A stretch of DNA of 64,000 nucleotides, from contig NZ_JARBTM010000002.1 of the NCBI RefSeq assembly GCF_029240175.1, positions 124,001-188,000 on the forward strand. The letters run 5' to 3'. Origin of the DNA: Anaerosolibacter sp. Lineage in GTDB: Bacteria > Bacillota > Clostridia > Peptostreptococcales > Thermotaleaceae. The notes under the pieces were generated by a model. That model was not told where the DNA came from. It made no database searches and saw only the letters and a program-made list of their open reading frames with translations. The translations under genes were made by a program, and so were the position numbers. Positions 33,674 through 42,847 of this stretch are shown here, piece after piece (the first letter of the stretch is position 1; the number at the start of each line of letters is the position of its first letter).

Positions 33674-36034
33674 ATGAGATTCTCCTGTAATCGTAAGTTT
33701 ACATGGATTGCATTATTACTTAGCATGATCATCATTCTATATACTGTAAGAGCACCTGTTTTGGCTTTAAGGAACATAGAAAAGCATGTTTTGATTCTAA
33801 ACTCCTATCATAAGGGATATAAGTGGACCGATGATATGGTGAAGGGAATTGAAGATGTATTAAAGTCAGACCTAGAAAATATTAATTTGTCAGTGGAGTA
33901 TCTTGATGGTAAAAGAGTTCACGGGGAACTATACTTTCAGAAGATCTATGAAATCTATAAGCATAAGTATGAATCAGAAAAGTTTGATATCATATTTACT
34001 ACAGACAATGATGCGTTTTACTTTCTAAGAAACTATGGACAGGAGCTTTTTCCAGGAGTACCTATTGTTTTCTGTGGAATGAATCATTTCCAAGATACAA
34101 TGCTTGCTGAAAATCAGAACGTTACAGGTATTGCCGAAAATCCTGATATTAAGGGAACCATCGATTTGGCATTGAATCTACAGCCAAATACAAAACAGAT
34201 ATATTTTCTGTTTGATAATACCACAACAGGCAAACTCTTTAAGGCGTATACCAAAAGCCTATCCAATCAATATGAAGGAAAGGTTGAATTTATTATAGGC
34301 CATCATACCGATGTAACATCGGTTGCAAAAGAGGTCAGAGTACTCCCGAAGGATAGTATTATCTTCTTTCTCGCGTTATTGCAGGATCAAAAAGAATTTA
34401 TGAGCTATGAGAGAGGTGCACAAATCATTAAAGCAAATAGTTCCGTACCTATATACAGTGCGTGGGAATTCATGATGGATTATGGCATTTTAGGTGGGAA
34501 GATGATTCATGGATATGACCATGGGGTTCAAGCAGGAAAGTTAGGATTAAGGATACTCATGGGTGAAGTCCCGGAGAATATTTCAGTCGTCAGACATACA
34601 CCGAGCAAATATATTTTTAACTATCAGGAACTAAAAAGAGTTGGTCTTCCTATGAAGGACCTGCCACTAGGAAGCTTGATCTTGAATTTACCATCTGCTA
34701 GCTATGCCATACCAAAGAATATTATCTATATGGTAATAAGCAGTATAATCATTGCGCTAGCAAGTATTATCACTGTGCTGTTGAGATATATAAGAAAACT
34801 GCGAGAAACGAGAGAAGCCTTACGGGAAAATGAAGAACAGCTGAGAAACTTAATCAATGCCATGCCAGATTTCGTATGTTTTAAGGATGGGGAAGGACAT
34901 TGGATAGAAGTGAATCATGCTTGCCAAGAGATCTTTAGATTAGAAGGGATTGACTATAAAGGAAAACGGGATAAAGATTTGGCGGAGGAAGTAGCCTCTT
35001 GTGAAGGAGCGTTACTAACTTGTGAAAAAACAGATGAGATTGCATGGAGGAATGGAAGTATAACCTGGGACGAAGAGATGATTACAGGAAAAGATGGGGC
35101 AGAAAAAATCTATGATGTATGTAAGGTACCTCTATTTAAAGAGGATGGAAGTCGTAAAGGAATTGTTATCTTGGGGCGGGATATTACAAAACGAAAAAAG
35201 GATCATGAAAGAATACAGCAATTGAAAGAGGCGATAGAATATGACAAACTGAAGACAGAGTTTTTTGCTAATCTGTCCCATGAACTGCGAACGCCTATAA
35301 ATTTGATTTTGGGAACGGTGCAGCTTTTGGAGATGAATTTAAGAAGCAGAGAAATGTGTGACAGAGAGCCTGATATGGCGCGTCGAATGAGGATTGTGAA
35401 ACAAAATTGTTTTAGACTGCTACGATTGGTAAACAATCTCATTGACATTACAAAGGTTGATGCAGGATATTTAGAACTTGAGCTAGAAAATCAGAACATT
35501 GTAAGTATTATTGAGGATATCACCCTATCGGTTGCTGAATATACAGAACACCAAAATATACATCTTCAGTTTGATACAGAGGTTGAAGAGAAGAACATGC
35601 TTTGTGATCCTGACAAAATAGAACGTATCATGCTAAACTTGCTTTCCAATGCCATTAAGTTTTCAAAACCAGGAGGAGATATTTTCGTTAATATTTATGA
35701 TCGAGGAGAAAATATAATAATCTCTGTAAAGGATACTGGGATTGGTATTCATGCAGACAAACTGGATGTTGTGTTTGAACGGTTTCGCCAAGTGGATAAA
35801 TCCTTTACAAGAAGCCATGAAGGCAGCGGCATCGGATTGTCCCTTGTAAAATCTCTTGTGACACTTCATGGAAGAAGGATTACATTAGAAAGCGAATATG
35901 GTAAAGGCTGTGATTTTTTAATCGAGCTGCCGGTAAGAATACATGCAGGTAGGACATTTGAACAACAAGAGAGGATACCTGTGCAAAGTCGTGTGGAACG
36001 CATACATATAGAGTTTTCGGATATTTATGCCTAG
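33674..36034 (+). CDS. Sensor histidine kinase with ABC-type substrate-binding-like input and PAS domain
   Basis: Domains of the 786-residue product in order: signal-anchor helix (FTWIALLLSMIIILYTV); an extracellular domain of about 300 residues resembling the ABC_sub_bind (TrpX-like) family (KHVLILNSYHKGYKWTDDMV, IVFCGMNHFQD); a membrane helix (IIYMVISSIIIALASIITVL); PAS (LRNLINAMPDFVCFKDGEGH); HisKA with H-box FFANLSHELRTPINLIL; and HATPase_c with MLNLLSNAIKFSKPGG, VKDTGIGI and GSGIGLSLVKSL. It ends RIHIEFSDIYA, the tail shared with the kinase at 2-739. ATG at 33674 follows AAGGGGTG. No response regulator is adjacent except the next operon's AraC-type protein. Confidence 0.93.
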   Translation: MRFSCNRKFTWIALLLSMIIILYTVRAPVLALRNIEKHVLILNSYHKGYKWTDDMVKGIEDVLKSDLENINLSVEYLDGKRVHGELYFQKIYEIYKHKYESEKFDIIFTTDNDAFYFLRNYGQELFPGVPIVFCGMNHFQDTMLAENQNVTGIAENPDIKGTIDLALNLQPNTKQIYFLFDNTTTGKLFKAYTKSLSNQYEGKVEFIIGHHTDVTSVAKEVRVLPKDSIIFFLALLQDQKEFMSYERGAQIIKANSSVPIYSAWEFMMDYGILGGKMIHGYDHGVQAGKLGLRILMGEVPENISVVRHTPSKYIFNYQELKRVGLPMKDLPLGSLILNLPSASYAIPKNIIYMVISSIIIALASIITVLLRYIRKLRETREALRENEEQLRNLINAMPDFVCFKDGEGHWIEVNHACQEIFRLEGIDYKGKRDKDLAEEVASCEGALLTCEKTDEIAWRNGSITWDEEMITGKDGAEKIYDVCKVPLFKEDGSRKGIVILGRDITKRKKDHERIQQLKEAIEYDKLKTEFFANLSHELRTPINLILGTVQLLEMNLRSREMCDREPDMARRMRIVKQNCFRLLRLVNNLIDITKVDAGYLELELENQNIVSIIEDITLSVAEYTEHQNIHLQFDTEVEEKNMLCDPDKIERIMLNLLSNAIKFSKPGGDIFVNIYDRGENIIISVKDTGIGIHADKLDVVFERFRQVDKSFTRSHEGSGIGLSLVKSLVTLHGRRITLESEYGKGCDFLIELPVRIHAGRTFEQQERIPVQSRVERIHIEFSDIYA

Positions 36035-36191
36035 ATTTAGAAAAAAATGCAAATGATAAAAAATTCAGAAAATTTTAATGAATTTAAAATTATTGAGGAG
36101 AGATTGTTTTTTATCGAGAATATTTATGGTACAATGCTAATAAGTATAGAATGTGGACAAAGATTCAAAAGATCTCTTAGGGGGTGGGATA

Positions 36192-37460
36192 ATGGAGATA
36201 GTGCATCTAAGGGATATCATTGACGTAGAAATTTTACAGGAAATTCAAGACAGATTTTCTGAAGCTACGGGTATTGCGGCAGTAACTGTAGATTTTAGGG
36301 GTAAGCCTATCACCAAGTATAGTAAGTTTTCCAGATTTTGCAGCCTAATCCGTGAAGTTGGCAGATGCAGAGATGCCTGTTATCAATCCGATGCCCATGG
36401 TGGGCTAGAGGCAGCAAGGAGAGAAGAACCTTATATTTATCGATGCCATACGGGTTTGGTTGATTTTGCGATTCCCATTACGGTAAATGGACAATATATG
36501 GGATCTATCATGGCTGGACAAGCTAAGATTGAAGAAAGTGAACTCAATCGATTGGATCAGATTGTAAAGGAAGTACCAGGATGGAAAGACAAGGAAGAAA
36601 TTAAGGCAGCTTACGATGAAATTCCAGTGACTTCTTATGACAAAATTGTTGGAGCAGCTCGATTGATGTTCTTGGTTTCTAACTATATGGTAGAAAAAGA
36701 TATGATGAATTTAATGCAGGAAGAGTTGAATACGAAGAATTTGAAGCTCATGGAGCAAGTGAAGGCCCGGGCAGAATTGGAACGGGCATTAAAGGATACC
36801 GAAATAAAGGCACTCCAATCCCAGATCAATCCACATTTCTTGTTCAATGTGTTAAATACTGTCGGTAGGCTGGCCCTCATCGAGAAAGCGCCTAAGACCC
36901 AGGAAATCGTTTACGCTTTGGCAGAATTACTGCGATATATACTAAAAAATATTGATCAAATGGTGAAGTTAGAGGATGAGATTGCTCACATTGAAAGATA
37001 CCTAAAAATACAGTCCGTTAGGTTTGGTGACCGTATTCAGTATGTATTAGATATTCCAGAATCCATAAGAAATATCACTGTACCTGCCATGCTTTTACAA
37101 ACCCTCGTTGAAAACGCCATCAATCATGGATTGGAACCTAAGGAAGAACCGGGAACGATTAAGATCATTGGTTATGAATTGGAAGAGGATGCCGTGATCG
37201 AGATTATTGATGATGGCGTGGGCATGTCAAAAGAACGGCTTCATATGGTTCAAGATGAGCATCTAGATATGGGTGCCCTTAGTGAATCTACAGGCATCGG
37301 AATTAATAATGTCAACAAGCGACTCATCTATCATTATGGATCAGAGTATAAGTTGAAAATTAAGAGTAAACCCCATGGGGGAACGAAAGTAAAAGTAAGG
37401 ATCCCGATGAAAATAAGCAATAGGAGAGTTTCCCATGTGCAAAGTGCTGTTGGTCGATGA
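36192..37460 (+). CDS. PocR-domain LytS-type sensor histidine kinase
   Basis: In this 422-residue product, residues 5-170 are a PocR sensory domain with the conserved cysteine/histidine set FCSLIREVGRCRDACYQSD and YRCHTGLVDFAIPI. In the family it binds small diol or hydrocarbon-type ligands. A coiled coil leads to a His_kinase domain (QSQINPHFLFNVLNTV, with the phospho-accepting His) and HATPase_c (LVENAINHGLEP, DDGVGM, GIGINNVNKRL). No membrane helix, so sensing is cytoplasmic. ATG at 36192 has AGGGGGTGGG upstream. The response regulator overlaps its last 26 bases and the pdu operon follows, so it is the likely diol sensor (inference). Confidence 0.93.
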   Translation: MEIVHLRDIIDVEILQEIQDRFSEATGIAAVTVDFRGKPITKYSKFSRFCSLIREVGRCRDACYQSDAHGGLEAARREEPYIYRCHTGLVDFAIPITVNGQYMGSIMAGQAKIEESELNRLDQIVKEVPGWKDKEEIKAAYDEIPVTSYDKIVGAARLMFLVSNYMVEKDMMNLMQEELNTKNLKLMEQVKARAELERALKDTEIKALQSQINPHFLFNVLNTVGRLALIEKAPKTQEIVYALAELLRYILKNIDQMVKLEDEIAHIERYLKIQSVRFGDRIQYVLDIPESIRNITVPAMLLQTLVENAINHGLEPKEEPGTIKIIGYELEEDAVIEIIDDGVGMSKERLHMVQDEHLDMGALSESTGIGINNVNKRLIYHYGSEYKLKIKSKPHGGTKVKVRIPMKISNRRVSHVQSAVGR

Positions 37461-38472
37461 CGAATATTTGGAGCGGGAGGCACTGAAGATCATACTCCAT
37501 GAAGAACTAGAGGGGATAATGGTAGTTGGGGAAGCTTCTACAGGAAGAAAAGCCATAGAATTGTGTGAAACTCAGAATCCAGATATGATTTTCATGGATA
37601 TTCGAATGCCTGGAATGGATGGGCTTGAAGCAACGGAGATCATTAAAAGCCGATACCGAGAGAAAATCATCATTATTCTCACGGCCTATGATGATTTTCG
37701 ATATGCCCAGAAAGCCATAAAAGCAGGTGCGGATGATTACATATTAAAACCTGCTCGACCTGCAGATCTTGTAGAAGCTGTAAAAAAACATAAGAAATTA
37801 AAAGAGAGCTTTAAAGAAGCTCGAGCGTTGAATATTGATGAATTGATTCATCAGATTCATGCAGAGGATTATAAGAGCGCAAAAGAGAAACTGAAAGTTG
37901 TGACCCATCAATTGATTCGTTTATATGGAGAACAACAGGAGCAGCTAAAAGAAAACGCCCAGATGATTGTGAAGAAAATGTTGGAAGCTTGTGAACATAA
38001 GGGTCTAAAGCCTATGCAGCACTGGGATAAGGGAAGTAGTCCCCTTGAAGGAATCACTTTGTTTACGGTTAAAGAAAGATTGGCGCAGATATTAGATCAT
38101 GTATTTGAAGAGATTGTCCATGGAAAAGCTGTAGAAGATCATAAAGAAATTTACGCCATATTAAATTACATTGAAAAAAACATTCATCGACACATTACCT
38201 TGGAAGAAGCTGCAGAATATGTGCATTTGAGTTCCTATTACCTCAGTAAGCTTTTTAAAAAGGAACTAAACATAAATTTTATTCAGTATGTGACCGAGAG
38301 AAGGATGGAAAGAGCCAAGGAATTATTAGAACATACCGATTTACCGATTTTGAATATCGCATTGGATTTGTCTTATCATGAACCCAATTATTTTAGCAAG
38401 GTCTTTAAGAAAGTGGTAGGGATGACGCCTACGGAATATAGAGAGTCGAAAGAAAAAGAAAAAAGTCAATAA
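37435..38472 (+). CDS. AraC-type response regulator (REC + HTH_18)
   Basis: This 345-residue product has a receiver domain (VLLVDDEYLEREALK, phospho-acceptor Asp in PDMIFMDIRMPGMDG, LTAYDD, KPARPADL; residues 1-120). A helical linker follows, then two AraC helix-turn-helices near the end (ITLEEAAEYVHLSSYYLSKL and FSKVFKKVVGMTPTEYRE). It overlaps the PocR-domain kinase gene, so the two form a two-component pair. As the last regulatory gene before the pdu operon it is the probable activator of that operon. The YesM/YesN type of pair is common in Firmicutes. Confidence 0.95.
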   Translation: MCKVLLVDDEYLEREALKIILHEELEGIMVVGEASTGRKAIELCETQNPDMIFMDIRMPGMDGLEATEIIKSRYREKIIIILTAYDDFRYAQKAIKAGADDYILKPARPADLVEAVKKHKKLKESFKEARALNIDELIHQIHAEDYKSAKEKLKVVTHQLIRLYGEQQEQLKENAQMIVKKMLEACEHKGLKPMQHWDKGSSPLEGITLFTVKERLAQILDHVFEEIVHGKAVEDHKEIYAILNYIEKNIHRHITLEEAAEYVHLSSYYLSKLFKKELNINFIQYVTERRMERAKELLEHTDLPILNIALDLSYHEPNYFSKVFKKVVGMTPTEYRESKEKEKSQ

Positions 38473-38485
38473 CCAATTAGCGTTG

Positions 38486-38527
38486 AAAACACCTACAGGA
38501 TACAGTGTATCACTTAGGTGTTTTTTT
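38486..38527 (+). terminator. Terminator of the two-component operon
   Basis: AAAACACCTA with TAGGTGTTTT and an inner ATAC-AGT-GTAT, followed by TTTTTTT. Confidence 0.88.
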
Positions 38528-38540
38528 GTTGTCGAAAAAC

Positions 38541-38656
38541 TGAGATTGAGATCAAGATCGAGATTAAGGTTGTAGGGAACAGATATATCTGTTCGGCTGT
38601 AGGGCGATTTAAGAATCGCCCGCTTTTTCTCAATCTTGATCTCGATCTTAATCTTA
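38541..38656. repeat. Long intergenic inverted repeat with GAGATCAAGATCGAG arms
   Basis: The left arm (38541-38569) contains TGAGATTGAGATCAAGATCG. The right arm (38628-38656) contains TCAATCTTGATCTCGATCTT. They pair over about 27 bases with C/T-type differences only. The core holds ACAGATATATCTGT and GGGCGATTTAAGAATCGCCC. It sits between the regulator terminator and the pdu promoter region. Confidence 0.8.
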
Positions 38657-38749
38657 TTTGTACAAGATTTTACCCAATGACAGCAAAAAAATATCATGAT
38701 TTATACCATGACAAAATGTTGCCGTAATAGGGTAAAAAAATACCTGTAT

Positions 38750-38761
38750 CGTGTATACACG
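38750..38761. promoter_or_regulatory. Perfect 12-bp palindrome upstream of the pdu operon
   Basis: CGTGTATACACG lies 180 bases before the first shell gene. It may be an operator for the AraC-type regulator, though those usually bind direct repeats. No clear promoter was found in the 38660-38930 stretch. Confidence 0.35.
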
Positions 38762-38940
38762 GCCACAAATCATTGTCTGTTGAAGACAAATACGTATCAA
38801 GGCAATTGGCTCTAAAAATAGAAATTATTAATAAACATATAGCAAGTCACCATAGACGAGCTTAAAGGGCAAACGTTTTGCGGTGGGTGTATGTTAAAAA
38901 GCCATAGGGCTTAAATAAAAACAAAAAGGGGGCATTTTAA

Positions 38941-39213
38941 ATGACCAAGGAAGCATTAGGCATGGTAGAAACAAAAGGATTGGTAGGCGCTGTTGAAGCA
39001 GCTGATGCAATGGTAAAAGCAGCCAATGTTGCGTTAGTTGGCTACGAAAAAATTGGATCAGGTCTTGTAACCGTGATGGTAAGAGGTGATGTTGGTGCGG
39101 TAAAGGCTGCTACAGATGCAGGTGCTGCGGCTGCTCAAAAAGTGGGAGAGGTTGTTTCTGTCCATGTAATCCCAAGACCACACACAGACGTTGAGAAAAT
39201 ATTGCCAAGATAG
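38941..39213 (+). CDS. pduA: BMC-H hexameric shell protein (PduA/PduJ type)
   Basis: This 90-residue single BMC domain is [20 protein letters not shown] followed by [20 protein letters not shown]. The central pore loop is the KIGSG segment, typical of PduA/EutM hexamers that pass diol and aldehyde. It forms the flat facets of the microcompartment shell and is usually the most abundant protein. GGGGG lies 8 bases before the ATG. It is the first gene of the pdu operon and has a near-identical paralog at 45776-46054. Confidence 0.96.
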   Translation: MTKEALGMVETKGLVGAVEAADAMVKAANVALVGYEKIGSGLVTVMVRGDVGAVKAATDAGAAAAQKVGEVVSVHVIPRPHTDVEKILPR

Positions 39214-39245
39214 TAAACATGCAAATTTAATGGAGGTGTAAAAAA

Positions 39246-40037
39246 ATGAAAGATCAATTGATTGAAAAGATAATGGAAGAAGTAATGAAAAAGGTAGACC
39301 AGCCAAAGGCAGAAGTGAAGGCTGAAGAATGTAAGCCACAGCAAAAGTTTTGCGGATTGACAGAGTTTGTAGGTACTGCTATCGGAGATAGTATTGGTCT
39401 AGTTATTGCGAATGTAGACAATCAGCTTCATGAAGCAATGGGATTAGATAAAAAATATCGTTCTATCGGCATTTTAGGCGCCCGTACTGGAGCAGGTCCT
39501 CATATCTTAGCTGCTGATGAAGCGGTAAAAGCTACAAATACTGAAATCATCAAAATCGAGCTTGCTAGAGATACAAAGGGCGGCGCAGGCCATGGCTGTT
39601 TAATTATCTTTGGAGCAGAAGATGTTTCTGACGCAAAGAGAGCAGTTGAAGTAGCGTTAAAAGAACTAGACAGAACCTTTGGAGATGTTTATGCCAACGA
39701 CGCAGGTCACTTGGAGTTCCAATATACTGCAAGAGCCAGCTATGCATGTAACAAAGCATTTAATGCACCATTAGGAAAAGCATTTGGACTAATCGTAGGC
39801 GCTCCTGCTGCAATCGGTGTTCTTATTGCTGATACAGCTGTAAAGGCTGCCAATGTGGATGTAATCGGTTATGCTTCACCAGCAGGCGGAACGAGCTTCT
39901 CCAATGAGGTAATCCTATTCATCAGCGGAGATTCAGGTGCTGTAAGACAGTCTATCATCGCAGCGAGAGAAGTAGGCGTGAAGCTTCTTGGAACCCTTGG
40001 CGAAGAACCAAAGCCAGTAACAGTTCCTTATATATAA
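39246..40037 (+). CDS. pduB: BMC-T shell protein PduB
   Basis: The 263-residue product starts with a short amphipathic helix (DQLIEKIMEEVMKKVD), which in PduB links the core enzymes to the shell. Two tandem BMC domains follow (FVGTAIGDSIGLVIANVDNQ and KAFGLIVGAPAAIGVLIADT). Trimers make pseudo-hexamers with a gated pore. GGAGGTG precedes the ATG. It is the second gene of the operon, the usual PduA-B-C order. Confidence 0.95.
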   Translation: MKDQLIEKIMEEVMKKVDQPKAEVKAEECKPQQKFCGLTEFVGTAIGDSIGLVIANVDNQLHEAMGLDKKYRSIGILGARTGAGPHILAADEAVKATNTEIIKIELARDTKGGAGHGCLIIFGAEDVSDAKRAVEVALKELDRTFGDVYANDAGHLEFQYTARASYACNKAFNAPLGKAFGLIVGAPAAIGVLIADTAVKAANVDVIGYASPAGGTSFSNEVILFISGDSGAVRQSIIAAREVGVKLLGTLGEEPKPVTVPYI

Positions 40038-40069
40038 AAAGTCAGTAGCATATAAAGGAGGGAAAACGG

Positions 40070-40198
40070 ATGAAATCAAAACGCTTTCAAGTTTTAGCAG
40101 AGCGTCCTGAGAAGATTTTGATATGCTTGATAGCTTTATCGCAGATCATGCCATCAATCTACAAAGAGCAGAAGAGGCCATGGCCATTGATTCTCTAG
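40070..40198 (+). pseudogene. Stranded N-terminus of pduC
   Basis: GGAGGGA and ATG at 40070 open a frame that begins like every PduC/DhaB large subunit (MKSKRFQVLAERP). It then leaves the PduC frame and stops at 40196 after 42 codons. The expected VNQDG-type stretch of about 45 residues is missing. This shows a deletion plus frameshift rather than a new gene. Translation of this short frame may couple to the restart at 40123 inside it. Confidence 0.8.
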
Positions 40199-41604
40199 AG
40201 TTCGCTAGAAGACTGGTGGATATCAATATTCCTAGAGGAGAAATTGTAAAATATACGACAGCTATGACGCCTGCAAAGGTTGTAGAAGTCGTAGGAAACT
40301 TAACGGTGCTAGAAATGATGATGGCAGTGAACAAGATGAGATCAAGAAGAATTCCATCTAATCAATGTCACGTTACAAACGTAAAGGATCATCCTGTTCA
40401 AATCGCTGCCGACGCTGCGGAAGCTGCTGTGAGAGGCTTCGATGAGATGGAGACAACAGTTGGTATTACACGATATGCACCATTTAACGCCTTGGCCTTA
40501 ATGGTAGGGTCACAGGTTGGTAGACCAGGAATTCTAACTCAATGTGCCATCGAAGAAGCGACAGAGCTAATTCTTGGTATGAGAGGACTTACTGCCTATG
40601 CAGAAACCGTTTCTGTATATGGAACAGAGCAGGTATTCATCGATGGAGACGATACACCATGGTCAAAATCCTTCCTAGCATCCGCTTATGCATCTAGGGG
40701 ATTAAAAATGAGATTTACTTCAGGTACAGGTTCAGAGGTACAAATGGGCTATGCAGAAGGCAAATCCATGTTATATCTAGAAGCACGATGCCTATATGTA
40801 ACAAAGGGTGCAGGATCACAAGGAACACAAAACGGATCTGTAAGCTGTGTAGGGGTACCTGCTGGGGTTCCAGGCGGAATCAGAGCTATATTGGCAGAAA
40901 ACTTAATTGGTATGATGCTAGATCTAGAGTGTGCGTCCAGTAACGACCAAACATTTACCCACTCTGACCTAAGAAGGGTGGCAAGATCCTTGATGCAAAT
41001 GGTACCTGGAACAGACTTCATCTGTTCTGGTTATAGTGCAACACCAAACTACGACAATATGTTCGCAGGTTCAAACTGGGATGCTGACGATTATGACGAT
41101 TGGAATGTTATCCAAAGAGACTTAAGAATCGATGCAGGTCTAAGACCGGTAACTGAAGATGTTGTGGTAAAAGTAAGAAACAAGGCTGCGAAAGTTATTC
41201 AGGCGATATTTGAAGAACTGGGTCTTCCAGCCGTTACAGATCAAGAAGTTGAAGCAGCTACCTATGCCCACGGAAGTAAGGATATGCCAAACAGAAATGT
41301 GGTTGAAGACTTAAAAGCTGCTGAAGAAATGATGGCTAGAGGGGTAACAGGTCTTGACGTAGTAAAAGCCCTTTATAAGAGAGGCTTTGAAGACGTAGCT
41401 GGTAGTGTATTCTCCTTATTAAAGCAAAGAGTCGCTGGGGACTACCTTCATACTTCTGCTATTTTAGATAAAGACTTCAAGGTAATCAGCTCAGTGAACG
41501 ATCCTAACGACTATCGTGGTCCACAAACAGGATACGTCATCAGCGATGCAAGATGGGAAGAAATTAGAAATATTCCCAACGCTGTAAATCCAGAAGACTT
41601 TTAA
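40123..41604 (+). CDS. pduC: Propanediol/glycerol dehydratase large subunit, N-terminally deleted
   Basis: A 493-residue TIM-barrel subunit of the B12-dependent dehydratase that turns 1,2-propanediol into propionaldehyde. Residues after MLDSFIADHAINLQRAEEAM match the family to the end (QCHVTNVKDHPVQIAADAAE, SVYGTEQVFIDGDDTPWSKS, ASSNDQTFTHSDLRR, TYAHGSKDMPNRN). The barrel, substrate and K+ ligands therefore look intact. The family is about 555 residues; about 60 are absent here. The first 13 sit upstream in another frame (40070). ATG at 40123 has no ribosome binding site of its own, and an in-frame stop is at 40108. Activity is doubtful, or a sequencing deletion is involved. Confidence 0.88.
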   Translation: MLDSFIADHAINLQRAEEAMAIDSLEFARRLVDINIPRGEIVKYTTAMTPAKVVEVVGNLTVLEMMMAVNKMRSRRIPSNQCHVTNVKDHPVQIAADAAEAAVRGFDEMETTVGITRYAPFNALALMVGSQVGRPGILTQCAIEEATELILGMRGLTAYAETVSVYGTEQVFIDGDDTPWSKSFLASAYASRGLKMRFTSGTGSEVQMGYAEGKSMLYLEARCLYVTKGAGSQGTQNGSVSCVGVPAGVPGGIRAILAENLIGMMLDLECASSNDQTFTHSDLRRVARSLMQMVPGTDFICSGYSATPNYDNMFAGSNWDADDYDDWNVIQRDLRIDAGLRPVTEDVVVKVRNKAAKVIQAIFEELGLPAVTDQEVEAATYAHGSKDMPNRNVVEDLKAAEEMMARGVTGLDVVKALYKRGFEDVAGSVFSLLKQRVAGDYLHTSAILDKDFKVISSVNDPNDYRGPQTGYVISDARWEEIRNIPNAVNPEDF

Positions 41605-41633
41605 GAGACCAATAAGGAAAGGGGTGCAACGAA

Positions 41634-42293
41634 ATGAAATTAAATGAACAATTAATCCGTAGTGTAATAGAAGAAGTACTTAAGGATTTCAACCTAGATA
41701 CATCCAGTACAGGAAGTGCTGCTGTTTCAGTTCCAAGTAATGTTGAAGGACTTAACCTGGTAGAGAAAGGTGAGGCGAAAAAAGGTACAAAGAGCGATGA
41801 AGTTGTAATTGGTCTTGCCCCAGCCTTCGGTGTGCATCAAACAAGAACCATCATTGACATTCCTCACTATAAAGTGCTCAGAGAAATCATTGCTGGTATC
41901 GAGGAAGAGGGATTAAAAGCAAGAGTTGTTAGAGTTAACAGAACTTCTGACGTGGCTTTCATTTCCCATGATGCAGCGAAACTAAGCGGTTCTGGCGTTG
42001 GTATCGGTGTACAATCTAAAGGAACCACAGTAATCCACCAGAAGGATTTGTTCCCACTAGGAAACCTAGAGTTATTTTCTCAGGCACCACTGATTGATGA
42101 GGAAACTTATAGAGCCATTGGTAAAAATGCAGCAAAATATGCAAAGGGTGAAAGCCCAACACCAGTACCAGTAAGAAACGATCAAATGGCAAGACCTAGG
42201 TATCAAGCAAAAGCAGCATTATTGCACATCAAAGAAACAGAACACGTTCAGCTCGGCGCAAAGCCTGTTGAGTTGGATGCTCAGTTTAAATAA
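41634..42293 (+). CDS. pduD: Propanediol dehydratase medium subunit
   Basis: This 219-residue beta subunit helps bind adenosylcobalamin. The N-terminal helix [20 protein letters not shown] is the encapsulation peptide that targets the dehydratase to the shell. The body carries [35 protein letters not shown] and [27 protein letters not shown] precedes the ATG. Its stop is 15 bases before pduE. Confidence 0.95.
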   Translation: MKLNEQLIRSVIEEVLKDFNLDTSSTGSAAVSVPSNVEGLNLVEKGEAKKGTKSDEVVIGLAPAFGVHQTRTIIDIPHYKVLREIIAGIEEEGLKARVVRVNRTSDVAFISHDAAKLSGSGVGIGVQSKGTTVIHQKDLFPLGNLELFSQAPLIDEETYRAIGKNAAKYAKGESPTPVPVRNDQMARPRYQAKAALLHIKETEHVQLGAKPVELDAQFK

Positions 42294-42307
42294 TGGAGGT
42301 GAAGTTC

Positions 42308-42817
42308 ATGAATCAACAGCAATTAATAGAGCAAATGGTGAGAGAAATCATGGCTTCTATGGGTACAGTGGATAAAGCAAGCGAAGTAAAAAGTGCTTCT
42401 ACAAACACTGTTTCGAAGTCTGATTATCCATTAGGAGAAAAAAGACCTGAATTGTTAAAAACACCAACAGGCAAATCCATAAATGAAATTACTTTAGACA
42501 AGGTAATCGATGGAAGGGTAACCGCTGCCGATGTAAGGATTTCACCAGAAACCCTTGAACTTCAAGCCCAGGTTGCTGAGTCAGTTGGAAGAGATTCTTT
42601 TGCAAGAAATCTTAGAAGAGCAGCAGAGCTCATCGCGGTTCCAGATGAAAGAATTCTTGAAATCTACAACGCTCTGAGACCTTATCGTTCTTCAAAATCT
42701 GAGCTTCTGGATATTGCAGCTGAACTAGAAAACAAGTACAGTGCAAAGATCAATGCAGCCTTCGTTAGAGAAGCAGCAGAAGTTTATGGTATCCGAAACA
42801 GATTAAGACAAGAATAG
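42308..42817 (+). CDS. pduE: Propanediol dehydratase small subunit
   Basis: In this 169-residue gamma subunit, the N-terminal amphipathic helix (NQQQLIEQMVREIMASMG) resembles an encapsulation peptide. A conserved core follows (DYPLGEKRPELLKTPTGKS, LRRAAELIAVPDERILEIYN, ALRPYRSS). ATG at 42308 follows GGAGGTG; the ATG at 42293 overlaps that site and the pduD stop. Confidence 0.94.
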   Translation: MNQQQLIEQMVREIMASMGTVDKASEVKSASTNTVSKSDYPLGEKRPELLKTPTGKSINEITLDKVIDGRVTAADVRISPETLELQAQVAESVGRDSFARNLRRAAELIAVPDERILEIYNALRPYRSSKSELLDIAAELENKYSAKINAAFVREAAEVYGIRNRLRQE

Positions 42818-42847
42818 AGTCTTGGATAAGATCCAGGAGGTAAAAGT

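Noticed and set aside
38866-38925. AAAGGGCAAAC and AAAGCCATAGGGCTTAAA resemble two blocks of the c-di-GMP-I (GEMM) riboswitch
   Set aside because: The GACGC block, the GAAA tetraloop and P1 complementarity are missing, and spacing is wrong.
38473-38940. Cobalamin riboswitch before the B12-dependent pdu operon
   Set aside because: Looked for the B12-box GCCACTG and surrounding helices; none found.
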